Source: Cryptomeria japonica
Lineage: Eukaryota > Streptophyta > Pinopsida > Cupressales > Cupressaceae
Direction of reading: 5' to 3'
DNA: 64,000 nucleotides
Assembly: GCF_030272615.1 (NCBI RefSeq)
Contig: NC_081410.1
Coordinates: 141,323,349-141,387,348 of the forward strand
The translations under genes and the position numbers were made by a program. The notes under the pieces were generated by a model, which did no database searches, was not told the DNA's origin, and was given only the letters and a program-made list of their open reading frames with translations. Shown here in pieces: positions 49,201 through 56,404 of the stretch (position 1 is its first letter; the number at the start of each line of letters is the position of its first letter).

Positions 49201-52200
49201 ATGTCCACAATTCGCAAAAACTTATGCCAGATTGGGAGAATACCTTAGATGCTTGTTTCGATGCGTTGGATGTGATTGATGTGCAGCAAGATGCTTTGCC
49301 TAGCATTTCCATGGAAGAGTTAGATTTTGTATTGGCTAGATTCCTGGAATATGCTATGAGAGAAAGAGATGCAAGCCGAAATCTTCTAGAAGATTCCCTA
49401 CTTGATGATTAGGCATTATTTCATTGGGCCATATGTTGGTGGCTCCATTTTTTATGTAAAGCCTAATTGGGGCAACTTTAGGGCATTGTTGGCATGATCT
49501 TGGCCCTTGATTTTGATTAAATCTTGGCCATTCATTTCATTTGAGAGACTCTATATAAACCACATTGCCTCTCATTTGTAAGAGTGTTTTTTGAGAATTG
49601 TCAATATATGCTACAAATCTGAATACAGATCATTGTTTGACTTGATGGTGATTTTTGTTTACGTGTTGTGTGCAGTTGAGGTTCTCATTGCCTCCAAATT
49701 AGATTAGAAATTTAGATTAGAATTTGCTTTCAAGTATTTGTTAGATTGAATGAAAGAATTTGTTGAATGCATTTATGTGGAATCCATTAGTCCATACTAC
49801 TAGCCTCTTGCTGATTGTAAGTGTGCCTTGTGTGGTCAACTGGAATTTTATGCGCACTTAACTTCAATTGTTATACGTCCATTGTTATGCATTAACTTGA
49901 ACGGTATCAATGTTTGATGGTAATGATTTGAACATCTTTGAAATATACCTTAGATGATTGCACTAAGCTTGTGTCAAATTGTTCGACTTGATGGTGAGAC
50001 CTTGCCTAGTAGAATTCCATTGAGTCATTCAACTTTTTCTTGCATTCTAGGCTTTAGAATAGAATTTCTAAACCCTATTCCCTTTTGTCCTTTTTTTTAG
50101 AAATCTTTGTTAGATTAGACCCAGAGCTGAATTGCAAGATCCTAAGTCATCAGCATCTCTATTACATATCCTATTCATGAGAAGTCTCCATATTGAACAA
50201 TTACATAAGTCCCCAAGTGAAAACAACATTATCATATCAAGCCAATGAGTTACTCACATGTCAGGAACTCACCGTAGAAACCTTGGAATCATCATATGAA
50301 CTTCTAGTGATCTTAGCATATAAGGTGATTTTGTTCAAGAGAGGGTAAAATACTTTGGTATTTTATTTTGTGTTTGTATGTGTGTAAAATACACTTCCCA
50401 ATATTCTCTTCTTTACCACATGAGCTGGAATGTAAAAGGGGCATTTTCAGGCTTAAGAGATCCTTTCCAATGTAAAACTATGGGACAATTATCTAAACCA
50501 ACATTGTTCAAAATGGAGGAAGCAAGTTGAAGGTGTTGAGAAGATGAAGAATGACTAACTAAAAATCTATCCAAACGATTTGCAATAAAAACATCCATAG
50601 TTCTTCGTTTGCTCCAAGAAAAAGAACCATTGCTAGGAGAGATATCTATTAACTAAAGTTGATTAAGTCTTTGAATAAAAAAAAAAGTCCATCCTTCATT
50701 TCAATAAGGGATAACATAGCATTAAAGTCACCTCCAATAATCCAAAGATAATCTTGAGGAGAAGCTTCTCTCTAATCATGCAAGCTATCCTAGAGTTGAA
50801 CCCTTCTTAGAAGATCTTGGGGAGCATAACAATTAGTGATAAAACATTGAGATTGTTAGTTGTATAGATGGAATCTTTGCAGAGTACTCGACGGGTTTTG
50901 AAAAACTCACGAATTTTTTTTGCTTGGTGAGTATTTATGCCATTCACTTGCACAAAAAACTCACGCAGTTATTGGGAAAAACTACCCGAGTTTTTGGCGA
51001 GTTTTCCACAAAAACTCAATGAGTCTCTGGCAAAAACTCAACTACATAAAAAGACGAGGCCCAAACACATCAAAAAATTATCTAATTTTTTTTTCAAGTC
51101 TATCTAATTCTCTACATCAAAATATATTCATGAAATATAACATTATACTTCAAGTTACATTTCATGTATATATTGGCAGGATGTTTGAGAGTGGTTTCAG
51201 ATCTCTAGGAGTTATAATGCAAATTCTAGGTTTTTAGAAGATCTTTTAAATTTTCAGACTTATCTATCTCCCTCTCTTCCTCTATCCCCTTTCTCTAACA
51301 CTCTCTATCTCACTCTCTCCTCTCTCCCCCAAGACCTAGACCTATCTCTATACCCCTCACTCTATCACCCTCAGACCTCTGCGAGGGGTGCTACCCTCAA
51401 CCTCATTTTGGCGAGGTGGAGGAGCCACATCAAACTCCTAGGACTAGACCCTCTAATCCTATCTCTCCCCTAGTTTTCACTAGAGCTAGGAAGAGGAAGA
51501 TGTAAAATGTTTTGATGTATTATTTACTTTTAGTTTTACAAAAACAATTTGCTATTTCATTTTGTTTCAGTCTATCAGCCATCAGCATTCCACAAGAAGA
51601 TGCCATTTTGTACCCAATTTGCATTTAAATCAATCAAATATATCTACACAGCTTGTTTCTTTTTGTACTCATTTATTGACTCACTGGATGCATGTCCTCA
51701 TTGAATTTTGCCAAAAAAAAGCATTTCTAATTAAATATAAGCACTTTTTTAAGTTGCCAAGTTTTTTTGGGGGGGGGCTTGGCAAGTGTTTGTTTTTGGC
51801 AAGTAGTTCAACCATGGTTAGTTGTGAGAAACCCTTCTAAAGAGAGACCACCATTGCAACCTTAAAAAAAATTAAAGTAAGTTATCTATAGATCGATCTT
51901 CAAAAGTCGTCTAAAAACCAATGGAAACAAATTAGAGAAGTCCATCAAGCTTCAAAACCATGTGAAGCAGTTTTGTTACTTGTCATGGAGATTTTATCCC
52001 ATACAAGATATGAACAATTTTTCATGAATTATTTCACAAGACCAAATTTGATATTTACAAAGGTAAATAACACAAGAATACAAAGCATCTGGTATGATTT
52101 CATTCTAAGATAAGCCAAATCATGCACATTATTGACATCCGAAGATGAATGGCAATATACATATTGGTATATTTGTTGCCAACAATTTATAATTTATTTC

Positions 52201-54155
52201 TTTGTAAAAATATATGTAAAAGATGAAGAATGCATTGTTGAAGGAGATTACCTGTTTGCTTACTAACCGAGACAGTATCTCCATTACAAAATCTACCTGC
52301 AAATTCAGTACAACAAAGCTAATGAGTGACCATAGAACAGAGAAAACAGTTGTCAAATTATATAACACAAGTACAGTAAAATAAGTCCATTAAAACCAAT
52401 CTAATGTTCAATTCCAAATTGTTATCACTCTTTGGAGTGCTTCATCATCCTGAATATTTGGACCAATGATATACAATGGTTGCAACTCAAAGGTCGACAT
52501 ATTAGATGTAGATCCTATTGTGTTATTGAAAAGGAATTTTAAACAATACTAAAATGAAAGTTTATAGGAGTTGAAATTGCTAGACAATAGAATTTCATTG
52601 CAAAATAGAGAGTATACAAAGAGGGAAATCTTTGAAAAAAAGATGTACGAATTAAACACTGATATTTTCATTTGAACCTACTATTTTACAGCTTTAAAAT
52701 ACAGGAACTGAAAATTTTCTAAAAAAATTAAAATTACAAATGAAGAGCTCTCCTTGATAACCAAACAAATGTCCCCAACCTAAGTGTGTCCCTCTTGGAA
52801 GCAGAAATGAACTTTCCAATCAGACAAATAGCCTAAAAAATTGAAAAATTGAAATAAACTGTTCATAAGGGTTACCGTTATTTTGGTGGTGCCTCTCTTT
52901 GAGGTTATAATTCCTTGACGATATCTCAGAATCCAAAACTTAGATATCCATTACAATATTTCACCCTTATGGCCATTTGATCAAGTCCCAGGGGCCCAAA
53001 AAATGTGAAATGAGAAAATGTAGAGATTATACAATTAAAAAAAAAAAAAAATTCGGAAATTCTCACAATTCTGCTTAGAACAGAAACCTTTATCATCAAA
53101 ACTGCCACAAGTATCAACCATGATCTCATTATATATTTGTAATGAGCTACTGAAACAGGCTAAGGAAGCAACACTGTTTTTGACTTGCAAAGAATCATAA
53201 AATTTCATGTCTAATATTGTCTAAATATGGTAATTCAAATGTCTTTATACCCATGGCAAGGGTCTTCATTGAGGCCTTAGGACAACCTCTTTGTGCCCCA
53301 ATTGTGAATGGACGGCATTATTGGGACCTTGGAAGTTTGCACAGAGAGTCAACTTATCATTTTCCCCTGTCCCCATTGTAGATTCATCCATCGGCAGAGA
53401 AGAGAGAGGAAAACGGAAAAAAAAATTCAGTCATTTACAGTGAGGTCAATTTCCACAATTTAGAAAATTGACAGCCTGAACTTTTTTTTTAGTTCTAATA
53501 CATATGAAGCACTTCCATGCTGTAAATTCAGTAGGAAAAACCACTGTTAATACTTAATTGATTGACCTAATTTCAAGAATCCATGGTGTGACTATTATTT
53601 AAGGCTACTTCATATATGAAAATTACCAGAGAAGGGAAAGCTCCAATTGCTTGAATAACCGTGCGCATAAAGAGCAGAGGCAGGGGAGTCTGTTCAACCT
53701 GTTCAGCAGCAAGTACTAGTCATAACTTCAGATAAATTTTAAAACACTTAACTTTTAGAAAGACTTGTGATCTCAACAGACTATAAACCCTTATGCATAA
53801 ACAGCAATAGCTTATACCAGTAGATAAATCATAAATCAAGAGATAATTTACTACGCAATCATATACCAGTTGATTTAAGACTTTGGCCAGAACTTGCTGG
53901 GTAAAAACAGTGCGCTGCTCAAAGCATGCAGAGCATGCATCTGTTATCTGCAAATAACAAACAATAGATTACCTGTTAGGGTTTTTCATCAAAGAATGTA
54001 TGGATAATCAACAAAACCACAAACAATCAGAAAAAAACTAAAATAGTAAATGTACATGCCTTCTTCAAAGGTATCACATCTTTTTCTGGATCAATTCCAT
54101 GGATTGCAATCAAAACTTCAGCTGGTGTCAATGCAGGACCTGTATGAACGGAACC
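28153..54155 (-). CDS. ESP4: Symplekin/PTA1-like (ESP4) C-terminal region, partial gene of seven exons
   Basis: Seven minus-strand exons (54060-54155, 53867-53947, 53627-53698, 52252-52296, 28575-28658, 28371-28474, 28153-28267) total 597 nt and join in phase into 198 residues plus TGA. Successive blocks fit the conserved symplekin C-terminal domain: LTPAEVLIAIHGIDPEKD, ACFEQRTVFTQQVLAKVL, TPLPLLFMRTVIQAI, VDFVMEILSRLVSKQ, LPKLWVGFLKCAYQTKP, LPAPQLENALNRHPTLR, ASQPNVRSTLPR. Symplekin is a nuclear scaffold of the cleavage and polyadenylation machinery; the Arabidopsis homologue is ESP4. All acceptors are AG; all donors are GT except a GC at 54059-54058. The frame has no stop and multiple spliced introns, so this is a real gene and not a processed copy. 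Exons for the N-terminal ~80% lie beyond 64000. The exact paralogue is not resolvable. Confidence 0.9.
28371..28474 (-). CDS. ESP4: Symplekin exon f
   Basis: 104 nt, phase 0 to phase 2: LPAPQLENALNRHPTLR then APLASYASQPNVRSTLP. Acceptor ATCAAG, donor CCAG|GTACTA. It continues the VLLQLP..QL motif from exon e. Confidence 0.9.
28575..28658 (-). CDS. ESP4: Symplekin exon e
   Basis: 84 nt, 28 residues beginning IWKLPKLWVGFLKC and ending HSFHVLLQ. It fits directly after exon d in the family order (SKQ-IW..PK.W.GF.KC). Acceptor GTGCAG, donor CAG|GTTCAT. Confidence 0.92.
29700..30172 (-). pseudogene. LINE RNase H-like domain remnant
   Basis: Minus-strand open segment 29975-29712 encodes MVKINFDGASKDNYGKTGMS, then VCCVCNG, FAEAMAISQGLLHAKK and KILVDH. 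This is the RVT_3 RNase H fold found at the C-terminus of many plant LINEs: FDGAS holds the first acidic residue and the AEAMA block the second. 29976-30172 is the preceding linker and reads PLSLVKINF into the domain. The segment upstream is cut by the solo LTR at 30173. It is probably the 3' end of the same LINE as 41595-42075 and 50399-50880. Confidence 0.75.
30173..31588 (-). mobile_element. Solo LTR, family X, copy 1
   Basis: 1,416 bp from TGTTATCACAAAAGC to TGACAACA, so the ends are TGTT...AACA. The flanks GTACC (30168-30172) and ATACC (31589-31593) differ at one base and look like a target duplication. The TATA box reads TATATAAAGG on the minus strand (about 30840), giving the orientation. 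31160-31430 holds short GC-rich repeats. No internal region or partner LTR lies nearby. Copy 2 is at 39601-41043. Confidence 0.85.
31589..32207. other. Unassigned intron sequence between two LTR insertions
   Basis: It should be flanking sequence of the LINE or intron. The open frame 31732-31968 has no recognised domain. A 25 bp duplication (CATTTTACACATTACC..CAACCCTTCATTTT) occurs at about 31840-31885. Confidence 0.4.
32510..32950. repeat. Four to five tandem units of ~110 bp in the long LTR
   Basis: Each unit has TTAGGGTTTTGTTCTTTAGG (or variant), ATTTCA, GTTCTCAGATTTTGAAAAT, a TCTCTAAGT-like run and AAAAAGCAA. Units are well diverged. Confidence 0.7.
33000..35350. repeat. Degenerate interspersed minisatellite with AAGTCCGCCAAGG core
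   Basis: The core GTCCGCC, usually in CAAGTCCGCCAAGG or CAAAGTCCGCCTCATG, recurs at least eleven times (for example near 33045, 33145, 34258, 34360, 34490, 34526, 34551, 34631, 34729, 34959, 35115). It is interleaved with ACTCCTACC..AGGTTAA and GGCAAGAG-like words at irregular spacing. All open frames across it are repeat artefacts. Confidence 0.7.
36950..37516. other. Unassigned sequence with a short TA repeat
   Basis: No protein domain is recognised. (TA)n lies at 37066-37084. The open frame 37140-37421 on the minus strand shows no known motif. Confidence 0.35.
37517..38237 (-). repeat. Two head-to-tail copies of a short copia LTR
   Basis: Copies at about 37517-37868 and 37897-38237 share CCTAGGGAC.AAAATATGAC, CCCCCATGATGCATGCTCC and GAACTGCACTG.CGCAGTTGTG. 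The minus-strand LTR start is TGAAGACATGCAAG after a PPT (38239-38249). The outer copy has a PPT-like GGGAGAGATAGAGG before its start (37869-37885), so this may be two 3' ends or an unequal recombination product. Confidence 0.7.
38239..38249 (-). other. Polypurine tract
   Basis: Minus strand CTAGGGGGAGA immediately before the LTR start at 38237. Confidence 0.75.
38290..39600 (-). pseudogene. Copia integrase remnant (GAG-pre-integrase, core, linker)
   Basis: Minus strand. The pre-integrase zinc finger has LWLWHQRYGHVN and CLGCTLGKQHRDSF (HHCC). The catalytic core shows LVHADICGDM (first D), ILRTDRGGEFTSKEFADFC (second D) and NGVVERKNRTIVEM (E), then YWGLAIATTTYILNRSPTK, HLCVFGCPTYVHVP and KSHLSIFVGYLDATKGYKFY. 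A frameshift sits at a homopolymer (a run of G near 39107-39113) between the second D and E. A Ser/Thr-rich linker (38360-38640) follows, then WMDAMNEEI at the RT start; RT and RNase H are deleted and the PPT/LTR come next. Integrase joins element DNA to the chromosome; this one is inactive. Confidence 0.9.
39601..41043 (-). mobile_element. Solo LTR, family X, copy 2, inserted in the copia
   Basis: 1,443 bp, same orientation and nearly the same sequence as 30173-31588. It starts TGTTATCACAAAAGC and ends TGACAAAA, where copy 1 has TGACAACA. The flanks GTTGT (39596-39600) and GTTGC (41044-41048) look like a target duplication with one mismatch. With the insertion and one duplicate removed, the copia frame runs in phase from the protease/pre-integrase linker into the WHQRYGH finger, which fixes the boundaries and shows the LTR is younger than the copia. 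Confidence 0.88.
41044..41594 (-). pseudogene. Copia zinc knuckle and protease remnant
   Basis: Minus-strand continuation of the copia upstream of the solo LTR. The knuckle reads YCERHGHYEFEC (first Cys changed or lost), followed by the protease with VWFLDSGCSNLMTG; catalytic DSG is present. Past a stop come KFGDDKEVDVMGKGT and TKQGETTFIHDILHVPKL. Gag proper is missing: at about 41595 the sequence joins LINE RT. Confidence 0.85.
41595..42075 (-). pseudogene. LINE reverse transcriptase C-terminal part
   Basis: Minus-strand fragments in family order. GLLSHH and FMDETLMSNATLEESI correspond to the catalytic F/YADD block, with the motif degraded to FMDE. They are followed by a short SEVFFF segment, IPLSSTCLGKID, then RISQWTYLYLSLVGYIILFKA, LPIYQFMVLVAPKGIL and PLWEGFQRR. 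These fit the thumb and downstream of plant L1-type RT. Several stops and shifts are present. Copia sequence abuts the 3' side. Confidence 0.75.
42076..43666. repeat. Probable LTR of the TGTAATGTCCC family
   Basis: Ends at 43666 with AATGTCCCAAAAAGGGAACATTACA, like the ends of the TRIM LTRs at 56405-58826. It lies between two LINE pieces. The left boundary is not clear. It contains a 36 bp coding-like tandem repeat (43370-43405 and 43406-43441, LPF.KTPQEASK). No gene is recognised; open frames at 42224-43228 lack motifs. Confidence 0.4.
44020..44760. repeat. Degenerate GATTTTCCCC repeats in the LTR-like unit
   Basis: Words such as CCTGATGGAGGGCGATTTTCC and GGCGATTTTCCCCAAGG recur every 35-70 bases with heavy divergence. 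Confidence 0.6.
45164..45263. repeat. Exact 50 bp tandem duplication
   Basis: GAAATTTTTTGGAGGCCATT begins at 45164 and at 45214; the two 50-base copies are identical over almost their whole length. A ~20 bp duplication (TTTTGTTTTGAAGATCATTT) precedes it at about 45101-45140. Confidence 0.9.
46181..49412 (+). pseudogene. Long decayed reading frame in the LTR-like unit, unknown protein
   Basis: A protein-like frame of about 1,080 codons. The N-terminal 46181-46500 is in one frame, 46490-46670 in a second, and 46668-49412 (915 codons) in a third with five internal stops (47103 TAG, 47943 TAA, 48522 TAG, 48765 TAG, 49170 TAG) before the final TAG at 49410. Composition is protein-like across the stops. 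Features in order: a basic N-terminus; hydrophobic/aromatic stretches (ALYEGWMFYFIQDCL, FVITSYLVYILARFV); a basic region with KRRKNSPGETRAKGKK (a possible nuclear signal, about 47840-47890); an acidic DDDDD run (48150); an E/K-rich coiled coil (48540-48610); and a helical C-terminus ending NLLEDSLLDD. I recognise no domain and no zinc knuckle or catalytic motif. The frame ends 140 bp before the TATA box. Confidence 0.7.
49552..49559 (+). promoter_or_regulatory. TATA box of the long-LTR family
   Basis: TATATAAA, followed by CCACATTGCCTCTCATTTGT. The related copies have TATAAAAA (about 9136) and TATAAATT (about 36268) at the same place, each followed by CTTCATTTGT or CCTCATTTGT. Conservation in three diverged copies supports promoter function. 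Confidence 0.7.
50399..50880 (-). pseudogene. LINE endonuclease domain remnant
   Basis: Minus strand carries DYLWIIGGDFNAML (about 50717-50745; GGDFN is a catalytic block of AP-endonuclease-type LINE enzymes), then NGSFSWSKRR, FIANRLDRFLVS and LDNCPIVLHW (the terminal SDH.P-type block), then FTFQLMW. Stops lie between blocks. The endonuclease nicks target DNA to start LINE copying. The upstream part is cut off near 50880 by other sequence, and the downstream part by the LTR-like unit ending 50393. Confidence 0.8.
50884..51500. repeat. Possible hAT-like terminal region with GGCGAGTTTT repeats
   Basis: CAGAGTACTCGACGGG is followed by alternating ACTCACG, GGCGAGTTTTCC and AAAAACTC words, then a CT-rich stretch. 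The same GGCGAGTTT words are dense in front of the hAT transposase at 60478-60665, so this may be a related non-autonomous element. The other end was not found. Confidence 0.35.
51501..52251. other. Intron sequence, no element recognised
   Basis: AT-rich with a homopolymer run of T then G at about 51763-51779. Nothing else can be supported. Confidence 0.4.
52252..52296 (-). CDS. ESP4: Symplekin exon d (15-residue micro-exon)
   Basis: 45 nt encoding VDFVMEILSRLVSKQ. Acceptor TTGCAG, donor CAG|GTAATC. It is preceded by a 1,330 bp intron and followed by the 23.6 kb intron. Confidence 0.9.
53627..53698 (-). CDS. ESP4: Symplekin exon c
   Basis: 72 nt, 24 residues: VEQTPLPLLFMRTVIQAI then GAFPSL. 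The LPLL.MRTVIQ block is conserved from animals to plants. Acceptor ACAG, donor CTG|GTAATT. Confidence 0.92.
53867..53947 (-). CDS. ESP4: Symplekin exon b
   Basis: 81 nt, 27 residues: ITDACSACFEQRT then VFTQQVLAKVLNQL. Acceptor TTTGCAG, donor CTG|GTATAT. This is the HEAT-like segment where family members read ACF.QR..FTQQVLA. Confidence 0.92.
54060..54155 (-). CDS. ESP4: Symplekin exon a (first in window)
   Basis: 96 nt, phase 0 at both ends, 32 residues including LTPAEVLIAIHGIDPEKD. The acceptor is CAG before GGTTCC. The donor reads AAGAAG|GCATGT: the intron starts with GC, and no GT keeps the conserved KK-ITDAC join. Confidence 0.88.
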
Positions 54156-55285
54156 CTGCATGAAAAGAAATAAAATTCTGTTATGACTCATTGCAAAATA
54201 GAAAACAAATCATTTATCACAATAAGCTCATTTGAAACCGAGTTAAAATAGAGAGACTTCCTACATCAAGAAGCAATAGATAGACATCATTTGCAACTAT
54301 TAGGCACAAAGAGCATCAATGGATCCTTTGGCCTTGAATAATTCTTAAAAGTGATACCTAACCAATCATCAAGCTTTAAAGGGATGAAAAAGCATGACTT
54401 TGCAGATGTAGGTAGAAATGCAGGAAAAATGGTATCTACAGAAATTTTCAATAATTATGAACGAAATAGTGATGTCAAGAATTTGTATTGACTGGCTTGT
54501 GCTGAAATGCTGAGTCACTAAATTTCTTTATCTTTAGATTTATTCTCTGGAATGGTAACTGGACCAAAAACGGGCTTTAGGCAATATTTCGAAGATATAA
54601 GACATGGTTACCTTGTATTCCTAAAGAAGTCTATACACATGTGTCATAATATATTTGATGACTAATGACAAAGGACTTCAACTTTGTCAAGTCATTATCA
54701 TAATCCAAACACTTCACATACTCTACCTTGTCATGAATCATAACTTAATTTTATCTTGTATTCCCAAAGGAGCCTATGCATATGTGTCATAATACATTTG
54801 ATGACAAATGACAATGGAATTTGACTTTGTCAAACCATTAACAAAATCCAAACACATCACATGCTCTACCTTGTCATGAGCCATAACTTAATTCTATGAC
54901 ATTTAACTTTGACTTTATCAAGTTGTTATCAGAAAAATATAAACAGATTTGAGTGCTACTTTTCTAAGATATGAATGCTTAATGCATAAATACTATTATT
55001 CACAATATGTCCGCAATATAAACCCAAATAAGATAAAATCATCAGATCACATTGAGAAAAATGAAAATCTCTTGAAATAAGAAGAAAAGAAGTGTGGTAA
55101 AATACTCTTTGTCTTTATGCGAGATCTTATAACTACTTTACTTATGCAAGATGAAGTTATCACATAATAATTTAGAAAAAAAACTTGTTATGTACCAGTT
55201 TTGGTGAGTCAAAATAATATATATATATATATACATGTATCTATCTATCTATCTATCTATATATGTCCTCTATTTATAGGCTGTC
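54156..55285 (-). other. Symplekin upstream intron, plain part
   Basis: No exon with symplekin similarity is seen. It includes an internal duplication (TGTGTCATAATA.ATTTGATGAC, about 54640 and 54787) and a (TA)n/(ATCT)n microsatellite at about 55215-55262. Confidence 0.45.
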
Positions 55286-56380
55286 AATTCCCAAAGGGAA
55301 ACATATATTACTACCTAGTATGTTACATTAATTCAGAGTAGATAATTGAAGTTGTCCATGATTCAACTTAATATTGTCATTACTCCAGTCCTAATTCCTA
55401 ATCCCTTCTCATTCTTAATCCCAGAAGAGGGTATTGGCTTGTCTAGGGTGCTATGACACCACCTCCCTAATTCAGACCAGACATAAGGAACATCAGTCCT
55501 TTCATCCTCGGGGCTCTTTCATCTTGGAGTGGATTTACTCTGCCTCTCCCTAACAGCACCCGTCTCCCTTAGGGAGTAGAATTAGAATTGATTAAGTACT
55601 AGGACTGTGAATATATTTGTCTTTCAATTATTATGAATGTATACAAAATTAAGTATGGCTGTCATACATATTGCAGTCTATATTAACATTATTAATATTA
55701 CTACTAAATTCTGCATAGGAACATTATCAGGCTTCATATATTAAGCATAAATATTAAGCACATCCCATGCATACCACCAAGAACAAAGATATTACTGCCT
55801 GTAAGTTAATAACAGTTATGATCTGATCTGATTGATCTTGCTGAGTATTAATAACTCATATATTATCAGTCTCAATCCCTTCGATGCCTTCTGGGAGTGG
55901 TCAGTTTATTGTATAAATATCTCTCAATTGGGATGAGAAGTCGTGGCCTTTCATTAAGGCACGGCCTTAAAAGACGTCCCTTCGTATGTTGACTTTTCAT
56001 AAGCATTGGAACCTTGTGAGGAACCGCACCCCTTCAAGGATTAATAACAACACTTGTCAATATCATTAGTAAACACTAAATAATTAATGAGATCACTTCT
56101 ATTTATGGTTTGTTCTTTTTCTCTGATCACGGAGAACTAGGTTAATATTTATATTAATGTCTATAGTTCGCTGTCAGTGCCTCTCCATACTGATCACTGC
56201 ACCATAGGGGAGGAAGGATCAATCCTTAAGACTGATGTTGTTTAATATCTAGCAAGCCTCCATACATAAGATAAGCAATTGAGGCATAGTGTTTGATCTT
56301 GTGAAATTGTGAAGTCTTACTTTGTAAGACAATATCACACTTAGGTTCATTGATTATTGGATATCAGATCGGGGGAATGA
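55286..56380. repeat. Old, diverged copy of the TRIM LTR
   Basis: GGCTGTCATACATATTGCAG, AGGCTTCATATATTAAGC, CCATGCATACCACCAAGAAC and AGTTATGATCTGATCTGAT match 56865-57020 in order, at lower identity. Terminal bases are not clear. Confidence 0.6.
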
Positions 56381-56404
56381 CAATATATGTATACATACAT
56401 ACAT

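Larger units (their letters stand above)
43695..50393 (+). mobile_element. 6.7 kb LTR-like unit carrying a long reading frame
   Basis: Bounded by TGTTGTGACATTTTC at the left and GTGTAAAATACA at the right, with a perfect 5 bp target duplication CTTCC (43690-43694 and 50394-50398). The two ends do not repeat each other, and no PBS, PPT or pol is visible, so the unit behaves like one giant solo LTR. The promoter-like TATA (49552-49559) and the downstream segment are shared with 8990-9985 and 36170-36949; the start is shared with 32208. Everything upstream of the TATA would then be U3, including the frame at 46181-49412. A whole non-autonomous element with unrecognisable ends is the alternative. 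It is inserted in LINE sequence. Confidence 0.7.
28659..52251 (-). other. 23.6 kb symplekin intron filled with transposons
   Basis: Bounded by donor GTAATC (at 52251) and acceptor GTGCAG (at 28659). It contains LINE pieces, two solo LTRs of one family, a copia remnant and two copies of a long-LTR family. 28659-29699 holds no recognised element. Confidence 0.85.

Noticed and set aside
46668-49412. Programmed readthrough or recoding of TAG in the long frame
   Set aside because: Two upstream frameshifts and a TAA are also present; decay of CAG and CAA codons explains the stops more simply.
28153-54155. Symplekin exons as a retro-copied pseudogene or gene fragment captured by a transposon
   Set aside because: Seven exons with proper splice sites, intact phase and no stops, with transposons inside the introns, fit a resident gene better.
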